In this document: positions 37,101 through 46,000 of the stretch, piece by piece
How positions within the stretch are numbered: the first letter of the stretch is position 1
Layout of the letters: the number at the start of each line of letters is the position of its first letter
IMG/VR virus record: IMGVR_UViG_3300020051_000017
Coordinates: 1 to 56,693 of that record
From: a virus
DNA length: 56,693 nucleotides
Direction: 5' to 3' (one strand)
Program-made: the position numbers and the translations under genes
The notes under the pieces: generated by a model
Databases searched by the model: none
The model's input: the letters and a program-made list of their open reading frames with translations, nothing else
Told to the model about the DNA's origin: nothing

Positions 37101-40100
37101 ATAATCAGTGTCAATGTGCTTGTAAACATTCCAATCAAGATTATCATTGCCGATCCAGATATAATCATTTTGTCTAATATCTGAAAACGCAAAGTCGGCA
37201 ATATTACTATATGACGTAGCAATACCGCGGACATCTTGAGGATTTACGTACCCTGCATTTTTTACATAACTTGTATCTACATATTTTTCTGGAAACGGCT
37301 TATGATCATAATTAGGAGTTTTCTGATAAACTTCGTATGGAAGAATTCTGTAAACTAGATCAGTTTCAGTACCGGTAGTGCTTGTTACAAGGTCAATAGG
37401 CTGCGGAGTAAGTCTAAACTTACTTTCATCTAATAATAATTCAAATTCTTCAAATCCGTCGCTGGCTCCATATTGACCATCTTTGATTGCCCATTCTTCG
37501 TAGAACTCTAAGCTATCTTTATCGTTACTACTTAATACGTCAAATAGTTTTGTTAGGGAGTTCTTAGTTCCCTTGTCCTGCAACATGCCTTGATAGAATT
37601 TATATTGACTTACATCGTCATTAATAATATTTTCAAGGTATTGACGCTTTTGGTAACCAATTAGATGCTGAGCCATGCGCTGTTGTTCAGTATCAAAATT
37701 ATCCGAGTCTAAGTCGTAAAAATCTGCAAATTGATTTGTCTTGTATTCAAAGTTTGCATATAATCCAGCTTCTGGTTTTGCCTCTAAACGATTCCAATCA
37801 GATGCATTAAAGTTTTCTGTTCCAGATAACTTAGTTGATGCACTGTAATAAAATTCTTTATATTTTACAATACTTCCTATTGCATAATCGGTCCAACTTT
37901 CCCAATTAGTAACTGTAGCATCGTCATATACAAAACCAGGAATGTTTAAGCTACCGTCCCATTCTTGTGTAACATAGCCAAGAACTTTAATTCTCTCTTG
38001 TCTATAACCAGGCTGTGTATCATAAATTACATCGCCGAAAACAGTTTTGTTATCAATTAATAAAACATGTTCTTTTTGTACAAGTGGAAGTTTAACAGCA
38101 AATACTCCGTCTGCTGTATTTCTTGGTCTGATAACAAACTCATTAGGAGAACGGCCTAGTGATGAAAATTCCTGCACTAACGGAGTGCCATCTGATTTTA
38201 ATAACGTATATCCGTATGTGCCATCAAAGATGTTATCTACCATAGAATATTCTGTTACAAATTTTAATTGTGTAGACGCAGGACTTAATGTAATAACACT
38301 ACCTTCGCCCCAATTTTGTGTAGTCCAGAATAAAAATTCATTTACACTATGTCGCCAGTTTAGTACAACTTTTGCATCACCTTCGTAGTAATCAAACACA
38401 AATCCTTGATCCATTAGGTATTCGCCGTAACCTAATAAGAAGTCAACTACATCTTGAATAGTAACAAATAATTGACCATAATCTGCTTCTAGAACAATAT
38501 TCTTGTTAAACTTTTTTCTTACAAATGCGTTTCTACCACCAATTAACGGCAACGATGCAAGTTTACTGAGGTTAGTTGTATCAAATTCTGTACTGCTTGT
38601 AAAATTAGATTTTGCTCGGTAGTAAGAACCTTGATATTCAATATTTTGGCCAGCAATGTATTGTTTACCAGCAGCCCATGTTAGGTAGCTTTCGCTTATT
38701 CCGCCGATGTTGATACTAGGATCAGCTTGGGTAGAAATTGCTGCATAATATTTAAACGATGCAATACTAGTGTCATATCCTTTAATAACATAACCGTCGC
38801 TTCTGCGTTCAATAATAACACCGCTGTACGAAACAGTTTTAATAGGAGTACTTGTGTTTAAGAAAATTTTGTAGTTTTCATCTGGAACAAATACATTGCC
38901 TTCATTTAAAGGAGTGCGACTATCTAATATTAATCTAAACTTATCTTTATCAGTAAATCCTGCTAGTTTGTATCCTAGTTGATTTTTAATAGATGTAATA
39001 TTTGATTTGTACTTAGTGTACGATGCTGTTACATCAGAAGCTAGATAGTTTGCAATATAATTTATTATACCGCTAGTATAAACTTGAGTAGTATCTTCAT
39101 ATGTGTTAGGAAATACTATGTCAGCTAATTGGATTCTTGTACCAGTTGTAGCATAAACTAACTCATTTGAATTATTACGAACTTGATGAATTCTGTCAAA
39201 ACCATTAGCAAATAACATATGAGGTTTATTAATTGCAAATGCTGTAATTACACTAAATGGATATTGACTACTTGATCTCCATGCGGTTTCAACTGGGGCG
39301 CCGTCACCGAATACAAAACTTTCGTCTAATAATTGATTATCAAAGTAATTAATAAATCCCGATTCAATCGGAGACATTAAATTGCCTTCGCTGTCAACTG
39401 GAATATGACGCAATAGTCCTGGACGCTTATAATTGTTGCGTATTACATACTTCACGCCTGGCTGTCTTACAATACCTGCTTCAAGATCTTGCCATAGCAA
39501 CAAGTTTTCTTTAGTATAAGGAGCAGGACCGTATTGTGTTTCCCACCACGCAGGCATAATTGTAAAACCAAGCATTTCCCACGGATGAGTATGCGGGCGA
39601 TCAGTATCATATGCTTGCTGATAAATTTGTCTCCAGAATCCTGGAAGTGTAGCACCTGTAGGACTTGTGCTACCGGCATAGTTAAATGTAAACGAATTTG
39701 ATCTGTCAAAGAAATCATGCAACGTATAATCTTGATCGATAAGTTTTGACCACTGTAGGAAGTCAGCTAACATAACTCTGTCAATCTGCGTTTTAGTAAC
39801 CTGTGTGTTTCTATAGTTACCGCCTATTAAGCTATGAATATCTAAGAAATTAGTATCGTAAGATACTTTAATATTATTAAATATACGTTTTTCAAGCTCA
39901 AGTATTAACTCATCACGGTAGTCATTAAATGCTGCAATTTTGCTGCCATCGTGTCCTTGGATAATTTCTCTAGGTACTAGATACGTGTTATCTAAATACT
40001 TTGTAGGCTCGTATGCAGGGTATAATCCTAGTTTACTAGGAGTAGGAGGTACAAAACTACCGTTAGTTGTTTCATACTCGTAAATATCAACAACATCGTC

Positions 40101-43004
40101 AGGCTGCTTAGTTGCAGTTAATAATATGTAACCTTCGCTATTAAATGTATAATCTTTCCCGTGTATCATCTGAACATCGTTAAGGTATACTTGTACTGCT
40201 ACTCTTGACGGTGTAGATAACGAGAATGCTTTAGATAATGGATAAAATACTTCGTCGGCATCAATAACTACCGTTGTTAATTTTCTAGTTGCTCCAGTAG
40301 GCACCATGTCACTGAAATAGAACGGCTGTGACGAAGTTTTATCTTTATTAATTTCTGTTAAAATTAAATCAACTTGATTTTTAATATTACCACTTAGTTC
40401 GATATCTTCTGCTAATTGCAAGAACAGACGCTTAAAAGTTGAATACTGATTCATTGCAAACTTTAAGCCTTTAACGACATTTGCATCATCATCTAACATA
40501 TGATACAATGCTAAGTTCATCGGCGAACTATGTTGTACAAATCTTCGACCATATTCTGTAACATTTCCCAAGTCGCGCAAATTACTAGGTCCTGGATATG
40601 TTCCTACAAAGTTATCTGATTGTTCTATAATTGTAGCAACATGATCATTAACTTCGCCTAATGTAAATTCTGTAATATTTTCGTTAGACGGATTTCTTTC
40701 TAACGAGGCTGGTATTTCATAATATCCGTTATCATTTTTAACTGTTGCAGAACGTGTCTTAATAATAACTACATCATTTAATGTAAGAGAATTAGTAAAT
40801 GTTACAACTGCATTATTATTAATGTCATTACTAATTATGTAATCAACATCTTCAAACTGTAGTTTATTGTTTAAGTAAACTCGTGTCCATAGATCAGACA
40901 ATAGACCACTATTATCATAAACATCAATAGTAAACCCTGTGCTAGTATTATCAAATACATACTGTCTAATTACCAACTGCTCGCTCGGCGTATTGACTTT
41001 CTTCCAACCTGTTAACGTAGTATATGTTTCTAAACTTGAATATTTTCTTAAGAATCCAATATCAGTATTCTTAGTAAAAGAATCATTATTAACTGTATAT
41101 GTAAACGCTCCACTTAATAAGTTAAAGTCAAATACAATATCACCTACGTTGTTAATATTTCTATAAGAGATAGGAAATCCTAATTCACTATCAACTGCTG
41201 TACCTGTTCCGGTCTTATAACTGAATACTTTGTTTCCTGTAAATGTTGAGGATTCATAAACTGTAATGTCAGAATATGAATTGCCGTCACCATCAAATAT
41301 ATCAAATAATGGCGGTTGATTAGCTTGTGTTTTGTCTTGTGTAAGTTTCCATTCTGTGCCAGTATAGTACAACATTTTACCTTTGTACGTTGTACCATTT
41401 AATACTAATACTACTTCGTTAGTTTGTGGAATAGAATCTGTTTCTGGAACTAGAGTAATTTGTCTATTAGTTGCCGAACCACTTGAAAAATTAATATATG
41501 TTACTTTAAAAATTCTGCCTGCTACTAACGTGTCAGTATCAGCAGTAAACATAATACGCATGCCATCAGCAAGATCAACTCCGTCGACATTGTAGCCCGG
41601 TGATCCTTCAATAGTAGAAAATACATCAGTTGTAAAATCATCAACTACGTCAACATCTACTTTTGCAAAAGTACCAAAGTTGTTTAATTTTAAATTTGCT
41701 TCAAATTCAATAATAGGACGTTTTGCACGCTGCAACTGATCAAGTTCAACTTCTTGTCCATTTGCTGCTGCACTTGCTTCAACAACACTTTTGTGGAACC
41801 AGCGATTATAACGACTCCATAGGTTTCCGTCATTACTTGAACGGTTGATTACAATGTAATCTTTATCTTCAGGATAACCAATTGCAACACTGTAAGGTAA
41901 TCTATCAAATCCTTGTGCATCAAATTCTACATCGATATCAGCAGTGAATGCAGTAGGAACATTTAAACTAGCTTCAGCAATTAGTTTAATTTTGTCGCCA
42001 ACTCCTTCAACATAGTATGTACCTTCAGAATAAGACACAGGCTCTACTTCGCCCGTAAATTCAATCTTCATTCCATTTGATAGTTCTACACCGTTGCTAC
42101 TTTTATAAAAACGCTTGCCTAAAACTTCTTTTTCAACATCAATAAATGTTGCTTCACTGATATCCTTAACAATAATAGTTCCGCTAGCTTCTAAATCATT
42201 TGCTGCTACATAATATAGTACGTCAGGAGTATCTGTTCCTAATTGTAATGTACTGATTCCTTTTTCTAAACCTTGAACGCTTACTCCTTCGAGCACAAGA
42301 ATACTTGAACTATCTAATTCAAATCCAGCTTCAAGAGTTTTCTTAGTTTTAATTGTAAATGGTAAATTTGGAGTGTCAATATCAAACTTATAAGTAATTC
42401 CCCTATATAGAGTAATTGTAGGATTTTGTGTTAACCCGTCTGGACTAAAGATATAAGTGTTATTATCAACGTTGTCGCCGACACGAACTGTGTATGTACT
42501 TTCAACATCAATTGTATTACCTGCAACACCAACAGTTTGCGGACCTAATGGCAACCAGTAATATTCACGGAAATTACTAAACTTATCCCAGTCAATACTA
42601 GGATTCCATGCATAATATTCTTGCTGGTTGAATACGCTATGGTTATCGTTAGCTTTATTAAAATTGTTTAATTGATTTACAAAGTCATTATAATCTTTAT
42701 AAAAAGTAACATTATCTAAGTTGTCTTTAATAACTGCTGCTGGCTCAAGCTGATAGTTAAATCTATCAGCTGATATATCGCCAATATAATTGTCAGTTGC
42801 AGTGTACGCTTTTGCAGTTTCTCTACCAACATATCCGTTAAGTTTTTCAACAACACCTGGTTGTATTAGTTGGTCAAGTGTGCTATTTAAAAACTTCTTG
42901 TTAGGAGAGGTTCTAAAGAATCTCGGAAGGAAAGATTCACTTTTGCGTTTATTATTTCCATCTGCTGGCAACGCTTGTTCATTTTGATCGTTATCGTAAG
43001 ACAT
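28155..43004 (-). CDS. Giant 4949-residue baseplate-associated structural protein
   Basis: One unbroken frame of 14.85 kb. The N-terminus carries the FSNFREYYWLPLGP segment and a cupredoxin-like stretch (PTITLYRGITYKFDID). Chitin-binding-like modules with a Tyr/Trp pattern occur near residues 1451 (IAGQNIEYQGSYYRAKS), 1718, 2215 and 2848. FG-GAP/beta-propeller-type repeats occur near 2115-2200 (RFGAAVAISPDGAYVIVGSP) and 2960-3130 (FGQAIAISDDGTVIAISAP). GxGY turns recur near 3538 and 3901 (VDPGRGYRVPPTVTI, VNPGSGYRSAPVLLL). From about 4280 the protein is made of GDGVTTTFSL-type beta modules. It follows gp6 directly (TAATAATG junction, GGAGGG site), the place held by genes 7 to 11 in T4. A wedge/fibre-network and glycan-binding role is inferred. 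Confidence 0.85.
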   Translation of the reverse strand: MSYDNDQNEQALPADGNNKRKSESFLPRFFRTSPNKKFLNSTLDQLIQPGVVEKLNGYVGRETAKAYTATDNYIGDISADRFNYQLEPAAVIKDNLDNVTFYKDYNDFVNQLNNFNKANDNHSVFNQQEYYAWNPSIDWDKFSNFREYYWLPLGPQTVGVAGNTIDVESTYTVRVGDNVDNNTYIFSPDGLTQNPTITLYRGITYKFDIDTPNLPFTIKTKKTLEAGFELDSSSILVLEGVSVQGLEKGISTLQLGTDTPDVLYYVAANDLEASGTIIVKDISEATFIDVEKEVLGKRFYKSSNGVELSNGMKIEFTGEVEPVSYSEGTYYVEGVGDKIKLIAEASLNVPTAFTADIDVEFDAQGFDRLPYSVAIGYPEDKDYIVINRSSNDGNLWSRYNRWFHKSVVEASAAANGQEVELDQLQRAKRPIIEFEANLKLNNFGTFAKVDVDVVDDFTTDVFSTIEGSPGYNVDGVDLADGMRIMFTADTDTLVAGRIFKVTYINFSSGSATNRQITLVPETDSIPQTNEVVLVLNGTTYKGKMLYYTGTEWKLTQDKTQANQPPLFDIFDGDGNSYSDITVYESSTFTGNKVFSYKTGTGTAVDSELGFPISYRNINNVGDIVFDFNLLSGAFTYTVNNDSFTKNTDIGFLRKYSSLETYTTLTGWKKVNTPSEQLVIRQYVFDNTSTGFTIDVYDNSGLLSDLWTRVYLNNKLQFEDVDYIISNDINNNAVVTFTNSLTLNDVVIIKTRSATVKNDNGYYEIPASLERNPSNENITEFTLGEVNDHVATIIEQSDNFVGTYPGPSNLRDLGNVTEYGRRFVQHSSPMNLALYHMLDDDANVVKGLKFAMNQYSTFKRLFLQLAEDIELSGNIKNQVDLILTEINKDKTSSQPFYFSDMVPTGATRKLTTVVIDADEVFYPLSKAFSLSTPSRVAVQVYLNDVQMIHGKDYTFNSEGYILLTATKQPDDVVDIYEYETTNGSFVPPTPSKLGLYPAYEPTKYLDNTYLVPREIIQGHDGSKIAAFNDYRDELILELEKRIFNNIKVSYDTNFLDIHSLIGGNYRNTQVTKTQIDRVMLADFLQWSKLIDQDYTLHDFFDRSNSFTFNYAGSTSPTGATLPGFWRQIYQQAYDTDRPHTHPWEMLGFTIMPAWWETQYGPAPYTKENLLLWQDLEAGIVRQPGVKYVIRNNYKRPGLLRHIPVDSEGNLMSPIESGFINYFDNQLLDESFVFGDGAPVETAWRSSSQYPFSVITAFAINKPHMLFANGFDRIHQVRNNSNELVYATTGTRIQLADIVFPNTYEDTTQVYTSGIINYIANYLASDVTASYTKYKSNITSIKNQLGYKLAGFTDKDKFRLILDSRTPLNEGNVFVPDENYKIFLNTSTPIKTVSYSGVIIERRSDGYVIKGYDTSIASFKYYAAISTQADPSINIGGISESYLTWAAGKQYIAGQNIEYQGSYYRAKSNFTSSTEFDTTNLSKLASLPLIGGRNAFVRKKFNKNIVLEADYGQLFVTIQDVVDFLLGYGEYLMDQGFVFDYYEGDAKVVLNWRHSVNEFLFWTTQNWGEGSVITLSPASTQLKFVTEYSMVDNIFDGTYGYTLLKSDGTPLVQEFSSLGRSPNEFVIRPRNTADGVFAVKLPLVQKEHVLLIDNKTVFGDVIYDTQPGYRQERIKVLGYVTQEWDGSLNIPGFVYDDATVTNWESWTDYAIGSIVKYKEFYYSASTKLSGTENFNASDWNRLEAKPEAGLYANFEYKTNQFADFYDLDSDNFDTEQQRMAQHLIGYQKRQYLENIINDDVSQYKFYQGMLQDKGTKNSLTKLFDVLSSNDKDSLEFYEEWAIKDGQYGASDGFEEFELLLDESKFRLTPQPIDLVTSTTGTETDLVYRILPYEVYQKTPNYDHKPFPEKYVDTSYVKNAGYVNPQDVRGIATSYSNIADFAFSDIRQNDYIWIGNDNLDWNVYKHIDTDYIVESVSEGTTQFTLTLTKTPTDIAVGDVIGLHSFSNYVEYNAEDSTAASTTEKFDLEGFYTVASITGSKIAVTTSAAQTEIPECVGSITRFLKVRASNITEANTIVQKSLTPSDYIWIDDVNGVGKWAVLKNENSFIEKLRLTKPSNSLDISFGTALSVDDRNTTLIVGSPDEGDGRVYVYNRAADSLAFVQTQVIEPFKYGDDLERFGAAVAISPDGAYVIVGSPNASNVKTKYAGEFVAGDDYVKGSVVSQGEQLWKSLVSIQGATANIEFNSFNSMANIVDNLDIESNATSTIQGLLVGNYAINPNTGALAFTTIPTNHLLVRAPFEQYQGSGINDQIKLAWNQITYANQSLAPLESREPFNGSFAEIDATFLQQTHTIQKKIDVVLYINASTNQPEIGDILQTQTAFGTVDYVYLSGAETIIYLTNVNGSFETNDSLFRDDGDFIGEYIKQGPTDSIDTGTELGGFWFINTPSYTPTIFTENVDQARALVVYDVIPDGIDTNRLFVNSLDYKPNIISSQNTYNAYIEKLSFRGLPGPGGSNDDFLSSLYVVRAPSAVSVTPGSTLNLYVNQLPIYDSGIVRDLTTIGLSTTVTNKLQTVYDVWDGYINLNFTKFDAGNNPYEPKVGQTVRDLKTGATAIVAYYQRNNLNATLFVKNVSGTWSNGDVYADNTEIEFLAIPGDPSPTYQADRTIGQVQYVSLGLPSEGIGKLLVFDAGADIAITLTSRLLDIEYWFYTSGTVLGIPRLANTPSASNNEWTQVYQITAEATGTPSSLTNEGLYTLYSRAAPGRYNPVASYTVPEKQSNLKLGSSVKITKYNDLYRGFVHAEGTKSTSLPGRLYFIKKGEENGLTYNWDYAKNKTFKGTFSTGANYFTNDIVYLNNNLYIAKTNLAAGAFNSNDWILTPDLVDYVGYIPNSTGLRVGSNSNVVLDQTGLEEIASQFDVATSGEVLIVNALYDVTKPNQVVVYRSNNGQFEKSQELEAPDKTSAFGQAIAISDDGTVIAISAPLNDDLLADQGVVYIYKQVNGVFELSQILNSPKNERAEMFGWKLQFDGEKLHISARNADSDAKTYFDNYQTVFDGNFTSFKNIIADVGVVYVYEKVSSAMILAQTVQIADADVNYFGRNILAKNNHLYVGLPNKIDGSRIGQVLDFSNNKFSTMWTTHRVAKPTVDIDKIKKMFLYDTKDNQLLTYLDYIDPIQGKVAGVAEQELTFKTYYDPALYDTSTVSGTTIDVTNSWGSEHVGEVWWNLTNAKFYNPYQGDVIYSTQNWSKLFQGNSIDVFEWVESTVLPSVWDAQADTENGFAKGYSGTSLYGDSTYSTKRKYDSIAGTFKTTYYFWVANKKTIPDVEFRNINISDVADYIADPVAKGYTFVGLISPSSFVMYNVERFIKGTDVALSTQFWTIDNQNQNVHNQYQIISEGLETSQPNRDIIRKWYDSLIGYDEQYRVVPDPSLSTKQKYGSLNKPRQSWFINRAEALKQFVERTNLILKENLIVDDKIFTTLFNADPAPTAVSAQWDAEVDTIDDLAFVGVAKATQAVLTPVVVNGKIITVNIVDPGRGYRVPPTVTITGEGSGAELQTTIDNLGRVNGVNVIQSGENYNDTPTLTVRRFTVLVNSDTTIQGKWAIYERISESRSWNRIKSQSYNVRLYWDYADWYATGYSELTEIDYLIDNSYELTALNDAIGDVIKISTIGSGGWLLLEKIDSQDTEDYTINYKTVGRQDGTIQFKSTLYDSAESSTGFDTISFDTKIYDSEPVIELRTILESIKNDLFIDDLLVDFNALFFASLRYAFSEQTYIDWAFKTSFIKAKHNVGMLREDITFNNDNLPSYESYIKEVKPFGTKIREYLSAYQGLDNTSTVVTDFDLPPAYDTVEGKILPQSVKVQDGVLVGVNANIETYPNKNWLDNNGYKVVKVEVVNPGSGYRSAPVLLLSSDSGSGAILKAHIGTNGTVTKVDVISSGNGYYTAPTISELNNIEDDGEAATYSVQIGESPVRGMHTIVKFDRTTGTYVYTVLNHTETFTASGNKFEFDLVWPMDLLKSNVKVFVSNQEALNSEYTYTNVLDTTKGYDRYYGQIEFTNAPEANKLIRVEYKKSINLMQAQDRINNYYTPTTGMPGNDLNQLMTGLDYGGVEVKSFDFSGGRGWDSEGWYEETWDSYDTSFEDEIFELDGSTISLDLAAPLASGVVYNVYKNGVRVDDINYGTVNPVTNPNAICQSITGDGVTQVVFLDNDGLDLANQAGDIIIIRKTTSDGTYLPDPNSYDTILTGGALNYSTATGLRAEDITIDGDGFVTQTTSAGPEELVPGQLLDTVDIKVYERPQAGSSQITSRNYTGDGVTTTFSLDTTPLQANSLFVKVGFNIISADAYTVDYAAKTITFNTAPALNAKVHLAVLGVSGTDILDIDNIIADGTTNKFLTNVRFDTELQYFITVNGEALNNVVEQSDDTYDYPNNAVISLATPPEAGSVISYAFFKGETQNFSEVSIDTFTADGSTVEFALNQTPFNNEPSAWFSVVKVNNKILNAGYTRRFVTTASKREYQLEEFQIPAGTIDNRQIKVFLNNVELTYNTEWTFTGSKSNSTGSTIRLKARVNQQDGDILNVYVTNDGEYRYGYFDTNNEFVSTPGILHLDSAYNEGDIITVYQFSNHDSQGFDRQQYDVVDRVSLTVGTDDWYRYNHLTAGLIELSKPALDAQYVWVTLNGELLIPSVHYYVTDNKRYVKIDIGIEENDVIELLHFADPILVDKYGWSQFKDMLNRTHYKRLDDRNGVMLAADLNWYDQSITVTDGSNLPEPSPTSSVPGILFIAGERIEYFVRNGNVLSQLRRGTLGTGVKAIYLAGENVYNQGPTATMPYKDETLTTQFLANGTTADYTLDFEPSSINEFEVFVGGRRLRKNAISSYNFTTLTAQDSPEGDVTLPAEFSVDGTTLTLTETPTENVKVIVVRRQGILWNVPGTPLGESDSDISRFLRAATVDLPR

Positions 43005-43006
43005 TA

Positions 43007-46000
43007 TTAGTTAGTCCCTCCGGTTGATAGTCCACTGCTTTGTATCCCTGTATTAACAGACGTAGCGTCTGTTACAATTGATCCAGTTGATCGAAGTCTT
43101 GTAGCAGTTATGCTATCAATTAATTCAATGTCGGCAACTGATGCGCCGCTTATAAACACTTCATCAACTTCTGATTTTATTTCAAACAAACTTCCAAAAG
43201 TACTAGAAGCTTGATTTGGAACAATTACAAATGTCACTAAGTTAGGTGATAGCTGTTGCATAACATAAGTGCTTAGTTCTGTAAAATAAAATGTTTCACC
43301 AAATTCCCAATTTTCAAGTGCAAAGAATTCATTAATTGCTGCAATTACTCGTGTTTTAACTTCGTTGTCATTAATCACTATATCAGGGTTCTTTACAATT
43401 TTAAATTTTGCTTGTAGATCGGAAGGTGCGTTTTCTCCAAATAGTATCTTATACTTAACTGGATGATATATAATTTCGTCACTAATTGACTTAATGTTAT
43501 TAAGCAGTTGTCCGTAATTTAAATATAATTGATCGCTGCTAGGTGCAAGCGGTTTAGTAGTAACTGTACCTTCAATATATGATCTAAAATCGTTGTCGTA
43601 TGATTTTGTTAATAGATAAACATCTACTATATTACTTACACTAGGATCTATTCTAGTGCTTGCATCCGCTGCATGCACATAATGGAATTTTAGTTTGTCT
43701 CTACCAATTTTAGCACGATAGTTTTGTGAAGTAACAAGATTGCCTGTTGTTTTGTTTAATACTTGGAATAAGTCTTCAGCTATAAAATAAAATATTTGTC
43801 CATTATTATAAATTGTCGTATTGCTTAATTGATCTTTAGTCGCAATAACTTTGATACTTCCAGTACCATCTGTAAAGGTATACAATCCTTCAGAAGTCGG
43901 AACATCTGTCGATATATAATTAAATTCTTCAACGCCGTCGAGTGTAGTAGACTTTATTTGAAATACATATTTTGTTAAATTATTAACAGTTTCGTTAACA
44001 ATTTCGTCAAATAGTTCAGGGTTATCAACTACTCCGTCGTCATCATCGTCAAAGAAACTAACTTGAATCTTACTACTGTCTACATATCCTTCAGCATCTC
44101 TATATTCTTCAACAATTTCCCAATCAAAGTCAATTGTAAACGGACTAGTAGAATCAGGTTGCTTGTTAATATTGAGTACAGAGATTTTATCTTTAATAAT
44201 TTTTCCAGTTCTGTTATTATAGATCTTATCTGAACTGTCAAAGTAAAATCTAATTTCTTCTGCACTTTCAAATACATATCTACTACCTCTATAAGTAATT
44301 GTATATGTTTCTCCGTCAGTTTCAAATAATAATAACCAACTTGAATCTAATTGTTGATTTGAGGTGTCACCAGTTTTACCAATACTAAACGGGCTATCAA
44401 CATTTAAGTTATTAGTAGTAACTAGGCGCCATTCTCCTAAGTTAACATCAAATCTTAAACCAAAGCTATTATATGCAAATACTTGATCAATAACCTGTAA
44501 AGATACTGCCGATTGTAGTTCAGTTGCTAATCGAGGGATAATTTGTGATAGGATAGATCCTTCTGGGATGTTATCATTTAATAGTACAGGTCCGGTACCA
44601 TCTGCATTTGTAGCAGTTCCGTCTCCGGCAACACTAATAATCTTAGTCCATTTGTATGTAACTGCGCCTGCTACATTAGCATCGCCTATTTCTAGGGCAT
44701 TGTCATTATTACTCTGAAAATAAGATCCTGCGGGTGCAATAAATTTTACAAGTGTGCCCGGTTTTAATAATTTTAAAGTACTCGCAGTAAATGTTCCTAA
44801 CTGTAATCGTGTGCCAACCGAGTTTGTAAAATACCCAGTATTTTGATTAGTATCAATTGTTTGACTGTTCCACGCTACTCTTAAATCTGCCACTAGTGTT
44901 TTAGGAAAACTATTATAATAATAATTTCTTACTTTTTTATCACTAAGTATAGGTTCTATAATATTAGCAATAGCACCTTCAATATCTGTTTTAGTAATAA
45001 AACTAAATTTAGATTTAGGTGTTAAAAATTCTTTAGTAACAATACCGTCAATGCCAAACAAATTGGTCTTAGAGTATTTTCCAGTCGCATCAACTAAGTC
45101 TAGATAACGACTAATGCCGCTAGCTGTTCTATTAACACTTTTTACTTTGATGATTTCTTGACTGATACTCAATGGAGCAATTTGATAATCTTCAGCAGTT
45201 ATCATTCTGTTTTGTGTGTAGTATGTTGCTGGTGCATTTCTTTTAATACTTGCACTTGATTCGCTTGTACTTGCATTGTCAACTGTATATTTTAAACGGA
45301 ATACCATTGTAAGTTGTTCAGACTTACCTGTTTTGCTGTAATAAGGAATCTTAATACTTACACCGCGCATATCTGCTGGCTCAATAATTAATCTTTGATT
45401 TTTACTTGTTCTATAATAAACTCTAAAATTACCCTGTGGCAAGTTACCAAACGTGCCATCTGAGAATATTAAGCTAATTCTGTCATTAGCTCTTGTAAGT
45501 ACACTATAGATGTTTCTAATACTCTTGCTTAAACTATTGTAAATTACATTGTTGCCTTCAACCGCATCAACTTTTGACCATAGTTCTTCTTCTAAACCAT
45601 AGTTGTCAACTTTATAAAGCCATACATCAGAGTTATTAATATTAGTTGCATCAATTGCAACAACTTGATTAGTGCTTGGATTGTCAACAGTAAATGTACC
45701 TTGATCCATTGCACCTTGTCTAAAGTGACAAAAGTAACCAGTATTCGAGCTTGCAGGTCCGCGGCCGTCATTTCTATAAAGGAATGCAAAATTATTTCCA
45801 GGAAATGGCGCTTCTTCTTTAATTTCGCCATTGTCAATGTCAGTTGATACAATTTCAAATCTACTAGTAGTACCACCTATTGCTTTGTTAAATCCGTATA
45901 CTGGGAGGTCACTGTTTGCACTGTTTAGTCTATATTGTTCTGTCGGAACTCCAGAAACAACATCTTTTTTAGCAGGACGACCAATATTAGAATTAACTGG

